From positions 33,079,642 through 33,143,641 of the forward strand of contig CP114483.1 in NCBI GenBank assembly GCA_027186245.1: a stretch of 64,000 bases of DNA. The letters are read 5' to 3'. The translations under genes and the position numbers were made by a program. Origin of the DNA: Coriaria nepalensis (Eukaryota; Streptophyta; Magnoliopsida; Cucurbitales; Coriariaceae). The notes beneath the pieces are model-generated. The model was not told the DNA's origin. It did not search any database and was given only the letters and a program-made list of their open reading frames with translations. This document shows positions 13,339-30,544 of the stretch, one piece after another (position 1 is the stretch's first letter; each line of letters opens with the position of its first letter).

Positions 13339-13387
13339 TTTGACCTCCTTTTCTTTTTTTAATCTCCAAATCAACAATTCGAACTAT

Positions 13388-13875
13388 CTGCAAAAACAAA
13401 GAAATGCTCACAAAATCACCTCCTCAGTACCCATAAATTGGCATCATTATCACTAGAATTCATTCATAATTATTCAATTCAGCGATAAATCAAGCACTCC
13501 AAAAAGAAAAAAAAATTATACATGCAGTGATTCTCAAGTATTCTTATCTTGTCCAATGCAGAGATGAAGATTCTCCATTTCCTCCCCCGACTAGGTTACC
13601 CAAGTAACCTAAAAAAACCCTAGCTCCAATCATATCCAATAATCTTTACAAGGCGATACACATTGTACAAAAAATCCGATCAAAAATCAATCCACATTAC
13701 TATCGAAACACTAGAATTGAAACGCATAATCCAAAAAACAACTGAAAAAATAATCCAGATCAAAGAAATTCATCAAGGACAACCACACAAATTCTTCGAA
13801 ATTGAAAAACCAAAGGATAAAAAACACCTTAATCAAACAAAATTGATTGAAAAATAAAATAAAATCGAAGCTCAC
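13388..13875 (-). other. 5' UTR intron of the TPS7-like gene
   Basis: On the minus strand a donor (CAGCAG followed by GTGAGC) at 13875 and an acceptor (TTTTTGCAG) ending at 13388 bracket an intron lying about 50 bases upstream of the start codon. The first leader exon would begin near 13980-14030. An open frame on the opposite strand (13663-13857) is low-complexity and not a gene. Confidence 0.6.
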
Positions 13876-14131
13876 CTGCTGTGTCTTAAATCAGTAACAA
13901 GACTTTCCGTTCGAAATTTCTGTTGCAGTTCGGAATTTCTGAGCTAAAAAACTTTCCGTGATTTTGTGAGGTAAAGATTCTACGAACAACAAGAAAATAT
14001 TCCAACTTTTTTTTCCTCTTTAATTCCCCAAAAAAAAAAAAATTTTAAACATTTTCAGATATTAATTAATATTAATATCTAATAAAATGAAATAAATAAA
14101 TAATACTTAACAGCTTGTGTCGGCAATAAAA

Positions 14132-14354
14132 ACGTGGAGCAAAAATAAAAGAAATATTATAATAATCGCCATTCCTGACACGACTTTGAGACTTACCAAT
14201 GAGATTGCGTTATGCCACGTCGGATACGAAAAGGGTCAATAAAAATACGTGGGGTCAACTTTCTCATATAAGGTTGCTGTTGGTCAACGTAATTAGCCCA
14301 TTAAAGATATTGGATAAGGCCTGACCCATTGCCAGCTAAGTTATGCCACGTGGC
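14132..14354. promoter_or_regulatory. ACGT-core (G-box/ABRE-like) cluster upstream of TPS7
   Basis: Four ACGT cores occur within about 220 bases: ACGTGG at 14132, GCCACGTC at 14214, ACGTGG at 14247 and the perfect palindrome GCCACGTGGC at 14345-14354. Such elements bind bZIP and bHLH factors (ABA, light or sugar responses). They lie roughly 100-350 bases upstream of the likely TPS7 start of transcription. The motifs are seen; their function is inferred. Confidence 0.55.
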
Positions 14355-15600
14355 GTTCCTATAAACTATAAAGGGCGTTTGGTAAGACGGGACAGAAAAA
14401 TAGGGTGCACTTTATTGCTGACAGGGATTAATAAGTTTGGAGAATGTGGGGTCAGAGATGGCACGCGGCGAATAACGTGCTTGTAGATAAGGTGGGGCCT
14501 GAGGGGCGTGGCGTTGCCTTTCAGTTTTTTTTTTCAGAGATTTGACGTTAAAGGGCAAAAATGAGTACATCTGATTTCTTCTAAGAATAGATATTTTATC
14601 AGCTGATAAAGGAATGGAGTCAGGTTGGCCAAAAAAGTCAACACCGAACCTATGGTTTGTTGTCCTAGGGTGTGGGGCCCACATTGTTTGAAAATCTAAT
14701 TACGTTAGTGCATGTGACTTTGAAGTATTAACAAAAAAATTAATATGATTATGATTATAAAAATAATTAAAAATTTGATTTCTGAGTATGAAATTAATAG
14801 TAAAATAAATATTTGTAATAATCATTAATTTTTTGTTTATATTTTTAATAAAAATAATATTTATAATTATGATATATAATTATAAATTAGTAAAATTTAT
14901 TATAAAATGGTACTTAGAGTTATAGGATTAAAAATTTTAATTAAAAAAATGTAATTTAAATGAAATAAAATTTAATAAAATTTTTAAATGTCTTTTTTAA
15001 TTTAGTGAAATTTTTTTATGAACTATGTTTACATAGATAATTCATCTCATCTGCATATTATAATCTTACATAATCATATTATATATTTATCATCTTCAAG
15101 AAACTTGATTTCATGATCGAATAAATAATTTTTTCTAACATATTCAAAATGTATAGGAAAAAAAATTGAATCAAAATCTCATAATATATATTTTTTTCTA
15201 TTCTTATTTTAAATAATCAACTATTATTATTAGTTGATTATTTTTTAATAATAAAAATAGTCAAGATTATTATTAGTTGTAAGAATATTATTATTATATA
15301 AAAATATATTCAGAATCAAAGTTTTAAAAAATCGGAGATATATATATATATATATAAATATAAGAAACCATAAATTAAACCCTTCAAACCTTTAATTAAA
15401 ATTCATCAAATCTTTATTAAATAATATTATTATCTCTTATTAAATAATATTATATTAATGAATCTAATTTTAAATTAATTCATATCATATATTCAATTGA
15501 ATTCGAAAAGAACCCAAACTAGGCCCGTCCATTTCTAGTTTAGAAAAAGTTCCCTCCAAAGAGAAAGCGCGTGAATCTCACGACCCCTAATCCTAGACTG
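14355..15600. other. Intergenic spacer between TPS7 and the LysM gene
   Basis: This is the head-to-head spacer between divergent genes. The left part has moderate GC. From about 14700 to 15500 it is very AT-rich with TA and TTAT runs and no coding signature. The LysM promoter must lie in the right part; a leader with a CCCTAA-like string appears at about 15580-15655. Confidence 0.5.
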
Positions 15601-15682
15601 TGAGGTTGCTCTCGATCAAAGTTTTCTCGCATTTCCGATTCCGAGCCCTAAAATAATTTAAATCACCAGGAAGCGCGGATCG

Positions 15683-16488
15683 ATGTCAGACCCACACGCC
15701 GGCGCCAGTAACGATGACGGTGGAAAGGAAAACTCCGTCGCTAAGACCGCCAGAATCTTGGTCTTCTCCGGCATCGCCTTGAGTATTCTCAAAGCCCTAA
15801 ACCCATTTAACAAGGACGCGAATGAAGCTCGCTCAGTCGTTGAGTCAATTCAGCCGCCGATCCAATCCGTGCCGGTTCAGCAGCCTTCTCAATCTCTCCC
15901 TCCGCCAGAACCCATCATCAAAGTAAGAAATCAAAACCCATTTCTTTTCAAATTTTAAAATACTTCCTGTAAATTTCTTGTCTTTGCTTGTATAACTTAA
16001 AATGTGTGATTCTGTTGTTAATTGTAGAAACCCATTGCTTGTATGGAGCAGAAAGTAGTAGAAAAAGGACCAGAAGTTTCTTCTTCAGCAGTTAGAACAA
16101 TAGAGATTGTAAAGGGAGATACTTTGTGGGGCCTGTCCAGAAAATATGGGGTACTTTTATCATTCTCTTATCTTCTTCTCTATGTTAATTTTTGCTACAA
16201 ATTCTTGAACAATGTAAGGAAGCTGTTTCTTCTTCTAGCTCGTCTCAATCATAATGTAAGGAAGGAGAAATTGCTTGAAGCAACTCCAATTGGGTCCAAT
16301 TGTTCTGTTAAGCGATTAGAACAAGGAATTTGTGTCGAGTGAATTGTGTTTTAAGCACTTCTTTTCCCTTTTGATTTGGAGTTTTGACTTGACCTGTCTT
16401 GTTTAAGGTATCGATTGATGCGATTAAAGAAGCGAACGGATTGAACGGAGACACCATCTACTCTGGCAAGAAGCTTATTATTCCTTAA
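15683..16488 (+). CDS. Small membrane-anchored LysM domain protein
   Basis: Three exons, 15683-15922, 16028-16150 and 16408-16488, give 147 residues. A hydrophobic segment at about 25-40 could be a membrane anchor or part of a signal. A Pro/Gln-rich linker (about 57-78) follows. One complete LysM module occupies about 105-147, from IEIVKGDTLWGLSRKYGV through NGLNGDTIYSGKKLIIP. LysM modules bind N-acetylglucosamine polymers in many proteins, but the ligand of these minimal plant proteins is not established. There is no kinase domain, so it is not a LysM receptor kinase. Introns are GT-AG and the frame holds across both junctions. An unspliced frame from 16043 ends early and is not preferred. 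Confidence 0.88.
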
Positions 16489-17692
16489 CGTAGTTTTAAG
16501 GATGTTAACTATTTGTATCTCTACATCCTTATCTTTTTTTCTTTCCTTTTTTCCCCCATTTTGTTCTAGGGGTAGATAATTATGGGTAGAGAAAGTGGTG
16601 AAAGTTTCACATATTCTAAGTACTTTGGGATTTAATGGGTAGATTGTTGATTAGATAATGTATCACCCTTCCTTTGAAATCTTACAACATTTCAAGATGT
16701 AGAATATTTCAAAAGTTTCACTACTATTTCCGTTTGGTTAAAACTCATCTGCCTTTTCCTAACACAGCAAAACCTTCATTGACAATGCTAATAAAACTAA
16801 TTAATTAAACACCCAAAAAAAAAACAGGCAGTAAGTGGTAGTGTGGTACAGCTAGTTGAAATAGAACAAGAATAAGAAATCAGAGCAGCTTCCTATGCAG
16901 TCATACCAGCAAGAACAAACAAGCCAACAACTGCGCGACCATTTACATACGAACAACCATTAACACCCAAAATGAGATTCTTAAGGAGAACAAGACAGAG
17001 GGATTACCATGTGTCAAACGGCTGTCTTGTTCATCCTCTCCTGCCTGAACATCCTTGCTAGAACAGTCTATGGACAGTGGTTTTGGAGGTTCCATCTCTC
17101 TCTCTCTCTCTCTCTAGAAAGGACTGGAATACAAATAGTGAGGTTCCATCTTCAAGGGTTGCTTGCTTTTTTATTTGGTCTAAAATGGGAGCAGATATTG
17201 ATTTGGCCGTTATTCATTCTGATACTCTAAGAAGATATTAGCAGGTCTTGTTTCTATTACCAATTACAGCAAAGGGTGAATAAATTCCTCATGAATGATG
17301 CCATGTCCGATCACATGCCTACTCAGTCTACTGCTGTTGTCGTAGTTGAATCCTGTTTTTTCTTGGTCAATTACGCCTATATTTGGTCAATATTTTTCCT
17401 TTCAACCTTTTTCCTGTTTCACATACACTTTTTCTCTTGGTTTGCTATTTCCGTTAGACATGGCCTGTCTAACTAAGAAGTCTCCATGTCAATGGGTAAA
17501 AGAGGTTTAATATGACTGTGAGGCTGAAAGCACATAAAGGCAAGAGTTTTTATTTTACCGTCAAGAAACCCCATTGCAAGTAAACTCGGGACAAGTACTT
17601 ATGAAAAGTTGTATTACACTAGTGCTCAAAATTGTTTTAATCCAAAAAACAGAACTCAAATACTCTATTCTCTCTTCTCTCACGGACGTTGT
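16489..17692. other. Convergent spacer between LysM and RPL11
   Basis: This holds the 3' UTRs of two convergent genes. There is a CT dinucleotide run at about 17094-17114. Open frames at 17009-17230 and 17276-17476 are hydrophobic low-complexity reads without any family signature. I see no further gene. Confidence 0.55.
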
Positions 17693-19129
<1,437 letters not shown>

Positions 19130-19193
19130 TGCAGATAGTTTCCGTGAAAGATCAGGAGCCGGAGAGAGAGAGAAGGAGGGAGGGGGGATGAAC

Positions 19194-19295
19194 TAGGGTT
19201 TTTCTCCAGACCTTGCAGACGAAAACGAGGACTGGAATGTAAATAAAACAGTGGGCTTGAAGGAGGCAGTTTGGGCTGGGCCTACAAGCCCAAAC
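19194..19295 (-). promoter_or_regulatory. Telo-box and site II elements of the RPL11 promoter
   Basis: Read on the minus strand, an AAACCCTA telo-box lies at 19201-19194, about 65 bases upstream of the RPL11 start codon. Site II-type TGGGCC/TGGGCT motifs lie at 19272-19282, and an inverted GCCCAA at about 19288-19293. This pairing is a well-known signature of plant ribosomal protein and translation-gene promoters (TCP and telo-box binding factors). Confidence 0.7.
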
Positions 19296-19319
19296 AAAAA
19301 TTAACCCAAAAAAAATTAA

Positions 19320-19570
19320 AAATTCCAGTGAAGCGAGAAAAGAAGGATTTTCTTCCACGTTCCATGGCTTCGTGAACTTCATCTCAAGCTCGTTGGCGGC
19401 TGTTTCCGCCTCAAATTCTTCAGTAAAAAGAGAAAGAAGAAAAGCTTCAATATCTTTCTCTCCCCCTGAATCTAGATATGCATACGGAATAGAAGAAGGG
19501 GAAGAGCTGGAATTTAAGTTCATTAAGAAGGTAAATCTTTTTCTGGGAATTTCTGGATCTGAGTTTACAC
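19320..19570 (+). other. Short open sequence next to the PPR fragment, unrecognised
   Basis: An open frame continues on the plus strand from about 19372 through Ser/Glu-rich codons, with a possible donor (AAG followed by GTAAAT) near 19530. I do not recognise the translation. It could be the 5' end of a decayed gene that supplied the PPR fragment, or chance. Confidence 0.2.
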
Positions 19571-19576
19571 TTTTCG

Positions 19577-19759
19577 ATGGAAGTTAAGGATTCTTTCACA
19601 TATTACTCCATAGTGCATATTCTTTGTAAGGTGGGAAGGTATAGGTGTGCTTCTAAGCTGTTAGTTAAGTGTTTGAGAAATGGTATGAAGATTCTTAAGT
19701 CAATGCAAAGGGCGGTGATTGATGGGTTACGAGCTTCAGGGCCTTTGCCCTCCAAATAA
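19577..19759 (+). pseudogene. PPR protein C-terminal fragment
   Basis: This 60-residue frame reads like the end of a P-class pentatricopeptide repeat protein: FTYYSIVHILCKVGRYRCAS followed by KLLVKCLRNGMKILKS and AVIDGLRASG. That matches the helical PPR pattern and a typical C-terminal cap. No upstream PPR repeats are present; the sequence to the left is non-PPR and then the RPL11 promoter. It is therefore best read as a truncated copy. A very short spliced gene is possible but less likely. Confidence 0.5.
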
Positions 19760-20738
19760 TTTCAAATAATTTCAAATATTCGACATTTGCATTCGGTTGT
19801 TTGAAGTAAGCCCTTTGCCCTCCATCAGATTGTTTCCCTCGACAAACTTCTTACGAATGCTGCAGATGGGTGGTATCGATCCTAAATGAGTTATGTTAGT
19901 TTCTTGCAAATCATTTCATAGATTACAAGTTAGTGCTCTCCCGGTTTGTCTTGAAAAATCATCTCCTACAACGAGTGTATTTCGCCAATGTGAGAATAGA
20001 TAGCGAGCCCCATGCGGTAGATCCTAACTCAGTTCTGTAATGTCGGTGGCTTATCCGAGGTAGTGGATACATTCTCATTTGTGTTTATGTTCTAAGCGGG
20101 TCATGTTTTTTCAAATTATAGACATGAACTCTTTTATGTGTATAAAAGCTATTGCAGACAATGGCGCTTGAAGTTGTTACATGCTCTTCTCATTTGAAGT
20201 TTTAAATGCTCTTCTCATTTGAAGTTTTAAATGCTCCTCTCATTAGCACTTCACTTCATTCTTTCAGGATGAAAATTTGGCAGACTGAAAAATTGGTCAA
20301 AAAGAGAAGAAACATTCACAAAAATATATAATAATTCTAGAACACAGAAAAAAAAATTTAAAAAAATTACAAGACGAGGCAAGAACAACATTTGTATCAA
20401 ATGGGAAAAGCAAATCCAAACTATGGATACCCTTATACATACACTCCTAGCTTTCTGGAATCCCGACCGATAAAAAGATGTACAGACAGGGAAAAGTAGT
20501 ATATACTACTAGCTGAAAATCATTATACTAGACAATCACCGATTTTTGCACCTTAAGCCAAACAAACAGGCGGCATATATATTATATATACATGTGCATC
20601 TTTGGAGGGTTGAGTTAGGGCCAGAGACAGTCGGGTTATGTAGATCAGAAATAGGCCTCCTTTGTATTCATATATGCGGTATCATGAACTAATGAAAATG
20701 AAAAAGCTTTTTTTCTTTCCGTTTCCATGTTCTTTAGC
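19760..20738. other. Intergenic, PPR fragment to shaggy kinase 3' end
   Basis: This holds a 25 bp tandem repeat (20181-20244), AT-rich sequence, and the probable 3' UTR of the kinase gene at the right end. I see no additional coding region. Confidence 0.5.
20181..20244. repeat. 25 bp tandem repeat, about 2.5 copies
   Basis: The unit ATGCTCTTCTCATTTGAAGT plus TTTAA occurs at 20181-20205 and again at 20206-20230, with a partial third copy to 20244. The first two copies are identical, so the array is recent. Confidence 0.9.
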
Positions 20739-24828
<4,090 letters not shown>

Positions 24829-25100
24829 GTGAGAGAAAAAGAGAGAAGAGAAGTAAAGCTTTCTCTGTCCACTCTCCCTCTCTCTCCCCTTTTTGTTTTT
24901 CCGTTTTCCTTTCTTTCTTTTTTTTTCTTTCTTTTTTTTTTCTTCTCTTTTCTCTATTCCTGTGCCTGAAATGAGTTTCTGAAGAAAGAAGCAGACATGA
25001 GACAGAGAGGTACAAGAAAAAGACCCACGCGCAGGAATTTTCCGCTGTAAATCCACTGTCCAATAGAAGAGCTCCACGGCTGCCTTATCTAACGTCTCGA
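24829..25100 (-). promoter_or_regulatory. Leader and proximal promoter of the shaggy kinase
   Basis: On the minus strand the sequence just upstream of the start codon is a long purine-rich tract (about 24890-24955, GAAAGAAAAAA type) and GAGAGA runs, likely in the 5' UTR. Open frames across it are low-complexity Lys/Arg/Glu reads and are not genes. Confidence 0.4.
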
Positions 25101-27538
25101 AGAGGTGATGTGTAATGTTCCTGTGCAGTTGGGTGCATCGTGTTGTATATAGACCTCAGGGGGGGAAAATTCTACGACAAGCGTCACATGGAGATGGAAT
25201 AATTGAACCCGCATTGCCTTTTTTTTTTTTTTTTTTTTTTCTGGTGACCGATGATTTTCTCGGGAAAGTGACAGAAAATTTTGGAGGAAAATGCAAAGTT
25301 CTCCTTTTTCAAATGGATTTAGAAATCATGTTTTTGTTTTTCGATGCTTATCGGAATAGAGTAAGAAAAATCAAAGTGTCATTTCGGGTCAAAATAGAAT
25401 TTGACTATATGATTATGTAATATATTTCTCGGAATTTACTTCTACTTCTATTATTATTATTATTATTATTAATTGCATGAGAATTGGACCCCTCATGTGC
25501 TAGACACAATTTGATGGAATGAATGAGAAATTTTACTCTATTCATGGCTTATGTATTTTAGAGTCATTTTTTTCCTTTTTTTTTTTGCTCAAATATTTTT
25601 ATTAAGTTTTTATATCTTAAATAATAGGCTTCTTATGGTAACGTTTTTGCAAAACTTTTTTTGTATTTTGAAAAGAAAAAAAAAATCAATTTTGAAGAGG
25701 GATAAACTTATTTGACATTAATTTTTCAAATTTAATTTTCAAATTTAGATTTCTACGTAATATTATAATTAAAACCAACACATAATTAAACTAACAGTCA
25801 CTTATATAAAAAAATCTATTTATATTCTCAAAATAATATCATAAATAAAAAGTCATATTAAAAATATATCACATATCTTAAATAAAAAAAAATTTAAGAA
25901 TCTAATATATGATAAAAAATAACTAACTCCTTTAATCATCATACAATTTAATACATAATTAAATAAACTATCGTACATATTTTACCACATGCTTTTTATA
26001 TTATTCATTTAAAAAAATTTACGTGTATTATTAAATAAATTATTTTATTATCATATAACTCAACACGTGATTAGACAAACTCATACATAATCTTATTATC
26101 ATATAAAATCATATCAGTTAGTTTAGAATATGTTATATTTGCAGTTAGTTATAGCCTAATTATATGATTAAGCTTAGGGTATATAGTGTAATTTGTTCAT
26201 AATTAATAAATCAGACTTTATAATCTTTCTCTATTTATGTTTGTTATGATATCAGAGTGGGAAAAAGTCTCTAAATTTTTGTTTATATTTTCCTTGAAAC
26301 CTAAATAGCATTGAATCACTATTTCTTCTTCAATTCTGAGAAGATTATTTCTCAAATTAATTAATATTAATATCATTTATTTAAAAATATTTACATATAA
26401 ATTTATAATAATTTTTAAATAAATCACTTCTCTTACTTATATATTAATTGATCCTAAGATAAAAATAAAAATTTATACATTTTCAACTATATATTATATA
26501 TTATATATTATAAAATACAAATGAAACGATTTTGGTCATGGATTAAGAGCATTTGTTAGCTAATCATGAAGGTCGGTATCATCACTCATCATTTAACTTT
26601 TATTTTTAACTTTACTTGGGATTGATGCTTTTAATGGCTAATTTATCCATGGCTCGAAGCACAAGGTCGTAAGCTTTGATTACTATCAAACTTTTTGAAA
26701 AATTGACCACCTCCTTACTTTTTTTTTTCCTTTTTTTTTTTTTTTACATGATTTGAACTAAAGGGCCCATAGAAATATTTTATATTTTAATTAAATGGAT
26801 TAAATTTAAATTTAAAAAAATTTAATTATTTATATTAATAAAAAATTTTAATGATAAGTTTATTAAATTTATATAAAATTTAAATAAAATGATAAAATAT
26901 TAAGTTATTAATTATTTAATTAATAAATCAGTGAAAATAATATAAATAATTATAACGAATAATATAATATGTGAAATAGATATTATGATTGTGATTAACC
27001 GAACTATCCGTGAAATCTTCTATAAAATAAGCCACTCACGACATATGAAGCCTAAGAGTGCCAAAGAAATTCTTATAGAGCTTTATGACATATGAAGCCT
27101 AAGTGCCAAAGAAATTCTTATAGAGCTTTAGAATATAAGGGGTTATTATATCAATGAACAAATATCATGGAAGATGGAGATACAATCTTAATCTGTACCA
27201 TAAACCTCCCCATAGTAACCACGATGCCAATCAAGAGGATATATAAAGATGAGATTAAGTGTAACAAATCAAGAGCGATTGGATAAAACACCTCTCTTTT
27301 TATTTCATTACGAGATGATAACATCAATTTACATCATAGCAGTCAGCCCACAAGAGTTTACATTGTGGACACAAGTGATAGCGAAATCGTTATGCTTTTG
27401 GAGTTTGGACCAACGTAAGGGTGATTCCAATTACACATCAAGGTGCCCAATATTGGGTATAGTAATGCATATATATGTACATATATATATAGGACTTGTC
27501 ACCTTTATTTTTCTCCTTTTTCTGGAGTCTTTCCTTGA
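25101..27538. other. AT-rich intergenic DNA between the kinase and MBF1
   Basis: I find no gene. The stretch has a T22-type homopolymer at about 25220-25241, an ATT microsatellite near 25451-25470, long AT-rich tracts (25700-27000), a 45 bp tandem duplication at 27040-27130, and an open frame at 27249-27596 (+) that overlaps the MBF1 last exon and has no family signature. Confidence 0.5.
27040..27130. repeat. 45 bp tandem duplication
   Basis: GACATATGAAGCCTAAG begins both copies (27040 and 27087), each running to TCTTATAGAGCTTTA. The second copy lacks two bases (AG). Near identity implies a recent event. Confidence 0.9.
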
Positions 27539-29158
27539 TTACTTCTTCCCGCGTAGTTTTGCTCCTAGAGCCCTCTCAAGCTTGGAAATTACTTGATGGT
27601 TCGGAATTGCTTTACCCGACTCGTACTCTTGGATGATTTGAGGTTTTTCATTGATTATCTACAACAATAATCCAAGGAAACAGATACAAGTCGGTAAAGA
27701 CTGATAATAATTCCACATGGGCAAGTGCATATTCTTCACCCAAACAAGGAGAGGAGAGAGAGAGAGACCTGAGCAAGTTGAGCTTGGGTAAGCTTTTTGT
27801 CAATCCTTGCTTGCATAATGGCTTTCTTAAGCTCAGATGGAACGCGTTCATCTGTGTTCAAATTGTATGTAGAATAAAGGGAAATAAAAAACATAGTTAA
27901 AGTAAAATGCATGATCTCAGTTACATTCCTCCAAAGATACATGGATTTTTCAACAAACCAGAAAATATTTTGCTTATTGAGTACAATGAATTGAACATAC
28001 TAAAGAAAAAGCCGATTCATAAATCACTGGCTTTACATTCAAACTTAAATTACAGGGGGGGGAGTCGAGATACATGACCAGAAGGAATGAGAAAGCAACC
28101 GAGATTAGATATCAAGAAAGTAAAAGCATGCTGCCAGGACACGGGTTAGAAAGAAAAATATTAGCCAATGAATGCTAGATTGATGGATTATCATCAATAA
28201 CAGAGACTATCGGACCTATATAGCCGGTTCAACCTCAACCTTTGCAACTTAGCTTTGATTCCATGCATGCATTTAAGCGGCAGTGTAGAAAGCAGAATGC
28301 ACAGTTTCACATTTACAACATGTTCAATTTTCATTCATTTGGTCTTTAATAGTGGTCTTTATAGTGGAATTAAACTCAGAATTAGTTCCCCAACTCAAAG
28401 AATTCAAAACTTTAAAGCAAGGAAAGCTCAAGCTCCATATAACTACTAGCTATATACGACAGAAAATATCGATAAACAACTTATAGATATAATACATTAA
28501 TGAAATCCAAACCTGTATCAAACAGATGTTTGCTCATCCAAGTAATACTCACTACTCCCATATAGTTATTAAACAGATAGGATCAAAAGAAAACTATACA
28601 AAACAGGACACCGAGTTGAAAAAGAAGAAGCACTCACGAGCAAGGTTCTCTGTCTCATCATCCAGCTTCCTTGTATTTAAAGTAGTACGGCTAGAGGCAG
28701 CTCTATTCGTCCCGGCATTAGCTACAAAAATGCAAACCAATAAATAACTTAATATTGATAATAATTTCCAATCATAATCATCTAATTTCATTTCTAATTA
28801 ACGCAGAAGTTGCTTTATAGTTCAATATAGCTAAAGTCTACATCAAAATTACCACAAAAATTTGGCATTTTCAGAAAAGAAAAAATAAAATCACCGGACA
28901 AAATCAAGCAACCAAATCAACCTATGCAGAAACAAGAAAGATCGAAAATGGATTTTGTGTCAATGGAAGGACGAAATGGAAATGAAAATGGAATGGGGAA
29001 TCTTAGTGAACATTACATTTTCTGATGGTTTCAATCTCTGCGCCGGCGCGACGAGCAGCGTTGACTGCCTTCTCGTCCTTTTTGGCAGCTGCGTTGGGTG
29101 CTTTCTTCCTTATCACCACTGGTTCCCAGTCTTGTGTTAACGGTCCTATTCCCGCCAT
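27539..29158 (-). CDS. MBF1B: Multiprotein bridging factor 1 (MBF1A/B type) transcriptional coactivator
   Basis: Four exons in transcript order, 29158-29017, 28721-28638, 27851-27769 and 27658-27539, give 142 residues, the same as Arabidopsis MBF1A/MBF1B. MBF1 bridges TBP and sequence-specific activators in the nucleus. The N-terminal MBF1 region starts [20 protein letters not shown]. The C-terminal Cro/HTH_3 helix-turn-helix spans about 86-138, with [39 protein letters not shown] and [19 protein letters not shown]. It ends in a basic KLRGKK tail. The codons for Ser (exon 1/2) and His (exon 2/3) are split across introns. The heat-inducible MBF1C type has a different N-terminus, so this is the constitutive A/B type; A against B is uncertain. 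Confidence 0.95.
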
Positions 29159-29159
29159 C

Positions 29160-30380
29160 TTTCTCTCTCTCTCTCCCCTGAACTTTTTGATTAGGGGTTG
29201 GCCGATATAATAAAAAGAGAAGAACGTAGCTTGGAGACCACGCAGAACTTTTCCAATTACTTATTTATTTTTATTTTTAAATTAAGATTATCCTCTAAAA
29301 TTTATTACAAATTATAACAAATACTTAATATTTTTAATAATTATAATAAATATTAAAATTTAAATTTATGTTAAATAAACTCTCAATTCCTTTAAAAATA
29401 AATAAAATAATTATACATATAACAATTGATTATTTAAATTTTAAATATATATTTTTCCCCTAAAATTTAATAATATTAATTATAAGTTGATTTTTTGAGA
29501 TTTTAAAAAAAGAATCATCACAAATTTATTCCTAATTATAAGTTTAAGATTTTAATATTTAGTGTTATTAATCATATTTTTAATCAAGTAAATGATTTTT
29601 ATTTTTTATTATTTATATATTAAAAAAATTATTATAAATTTCATAAATTTGTTGATATTATAAATAAATTATTTAAAGTTTAATTAATTATAAATAAATT
29701 CAATTATATTTATCTAAAATAATAATAAAAAAAAAGTCTCATATTTTAAGATAATAAAAATATATAGAAAAAAAAAAATTAATATTACTTCTTATATTTC
29801 AAACGCATAGATAGTAGTTTATAGATTAGTTCAAATGGTTGGTTTTTTTTTTTTTTTTCTTAAAGATTTTTTTAGAGTAATTATTTTATAATTCAATCTC
29901 GAAATTTCTATCTTAGAAAATATGGTTATCATTTGGAATAAATAATCTCCGTCAAATAGTTCGGATAACGAATGTAACGAAAATGCATTTTATTAAATTA
30001 TTTGATTCGATTAATAATTAGTTGATAATAATTTCAATTTGAATATAATTTTTTTTAAATAAAATATCTTTTAATGAAAATAAATTATTTATTTATTTAA
30101 AATTATTTAAATATATTATTTAAATCTTATTTTAATTCTTCTATAATTTTTAAAATTTAAGATAATTAAATATATAATTTAATTAACAACAAAATTAAAA
30201 TAAAAAACCACATATCGTGCTCCCGACGGTTCTTGAAAATCCGAAGAACCGAGTATCTCCCCCGCCCGATTGTAATTCAAACAAATATTATAAAATCATT
30301 ATTATTTTTTTTTTATTTTTCTTATCATTCGATTCAAAACGAGAGAGGGAGAGAGGAGGGCCCTCCGGATGGGGCATTGA
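29160..30380. other. Head-to-head spacer, MBF1 and cysteine oxidase
   Basis: CT-rich sequence at 29160-29178 is the MBF1 leader. From about 29260 to 30200 the sequence is strongly AT-rich with no coding signature. The right end (30200-30380) is promoter for the plus-strand oxidase gene. Confidence 0.5.
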
Positions 30381-30388
30381 TGACGTCA
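30381..30388. promoter_or_regulatory. Palindromic TGACGTCA (C-box/CRE) near the PCO transcription start
   Basis: A perfect TGACGTCA palindrome lies about 160 bases upstream of the donor of the first leader exon. Plant bZIP factors of groups C, D and S bind this sequence. It could sit in the core promoter or leader; function is inferred. Confidence 0.4.
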
Positions 30389-30544
30389 TACAAAGATATT
30401 TCCTTGTTTTACTAATTCTCTCTTCTTCTTCATCGTCTTCATCGTCTCCATCATTTTCATCATTTTCTCCTCTCCGTTTACTCGTTTTTCTTCGAAGGAA
30501 AGAAAACCTTGCGGCGATCCCTTAGTTTATCTGAAGCTCCATAG

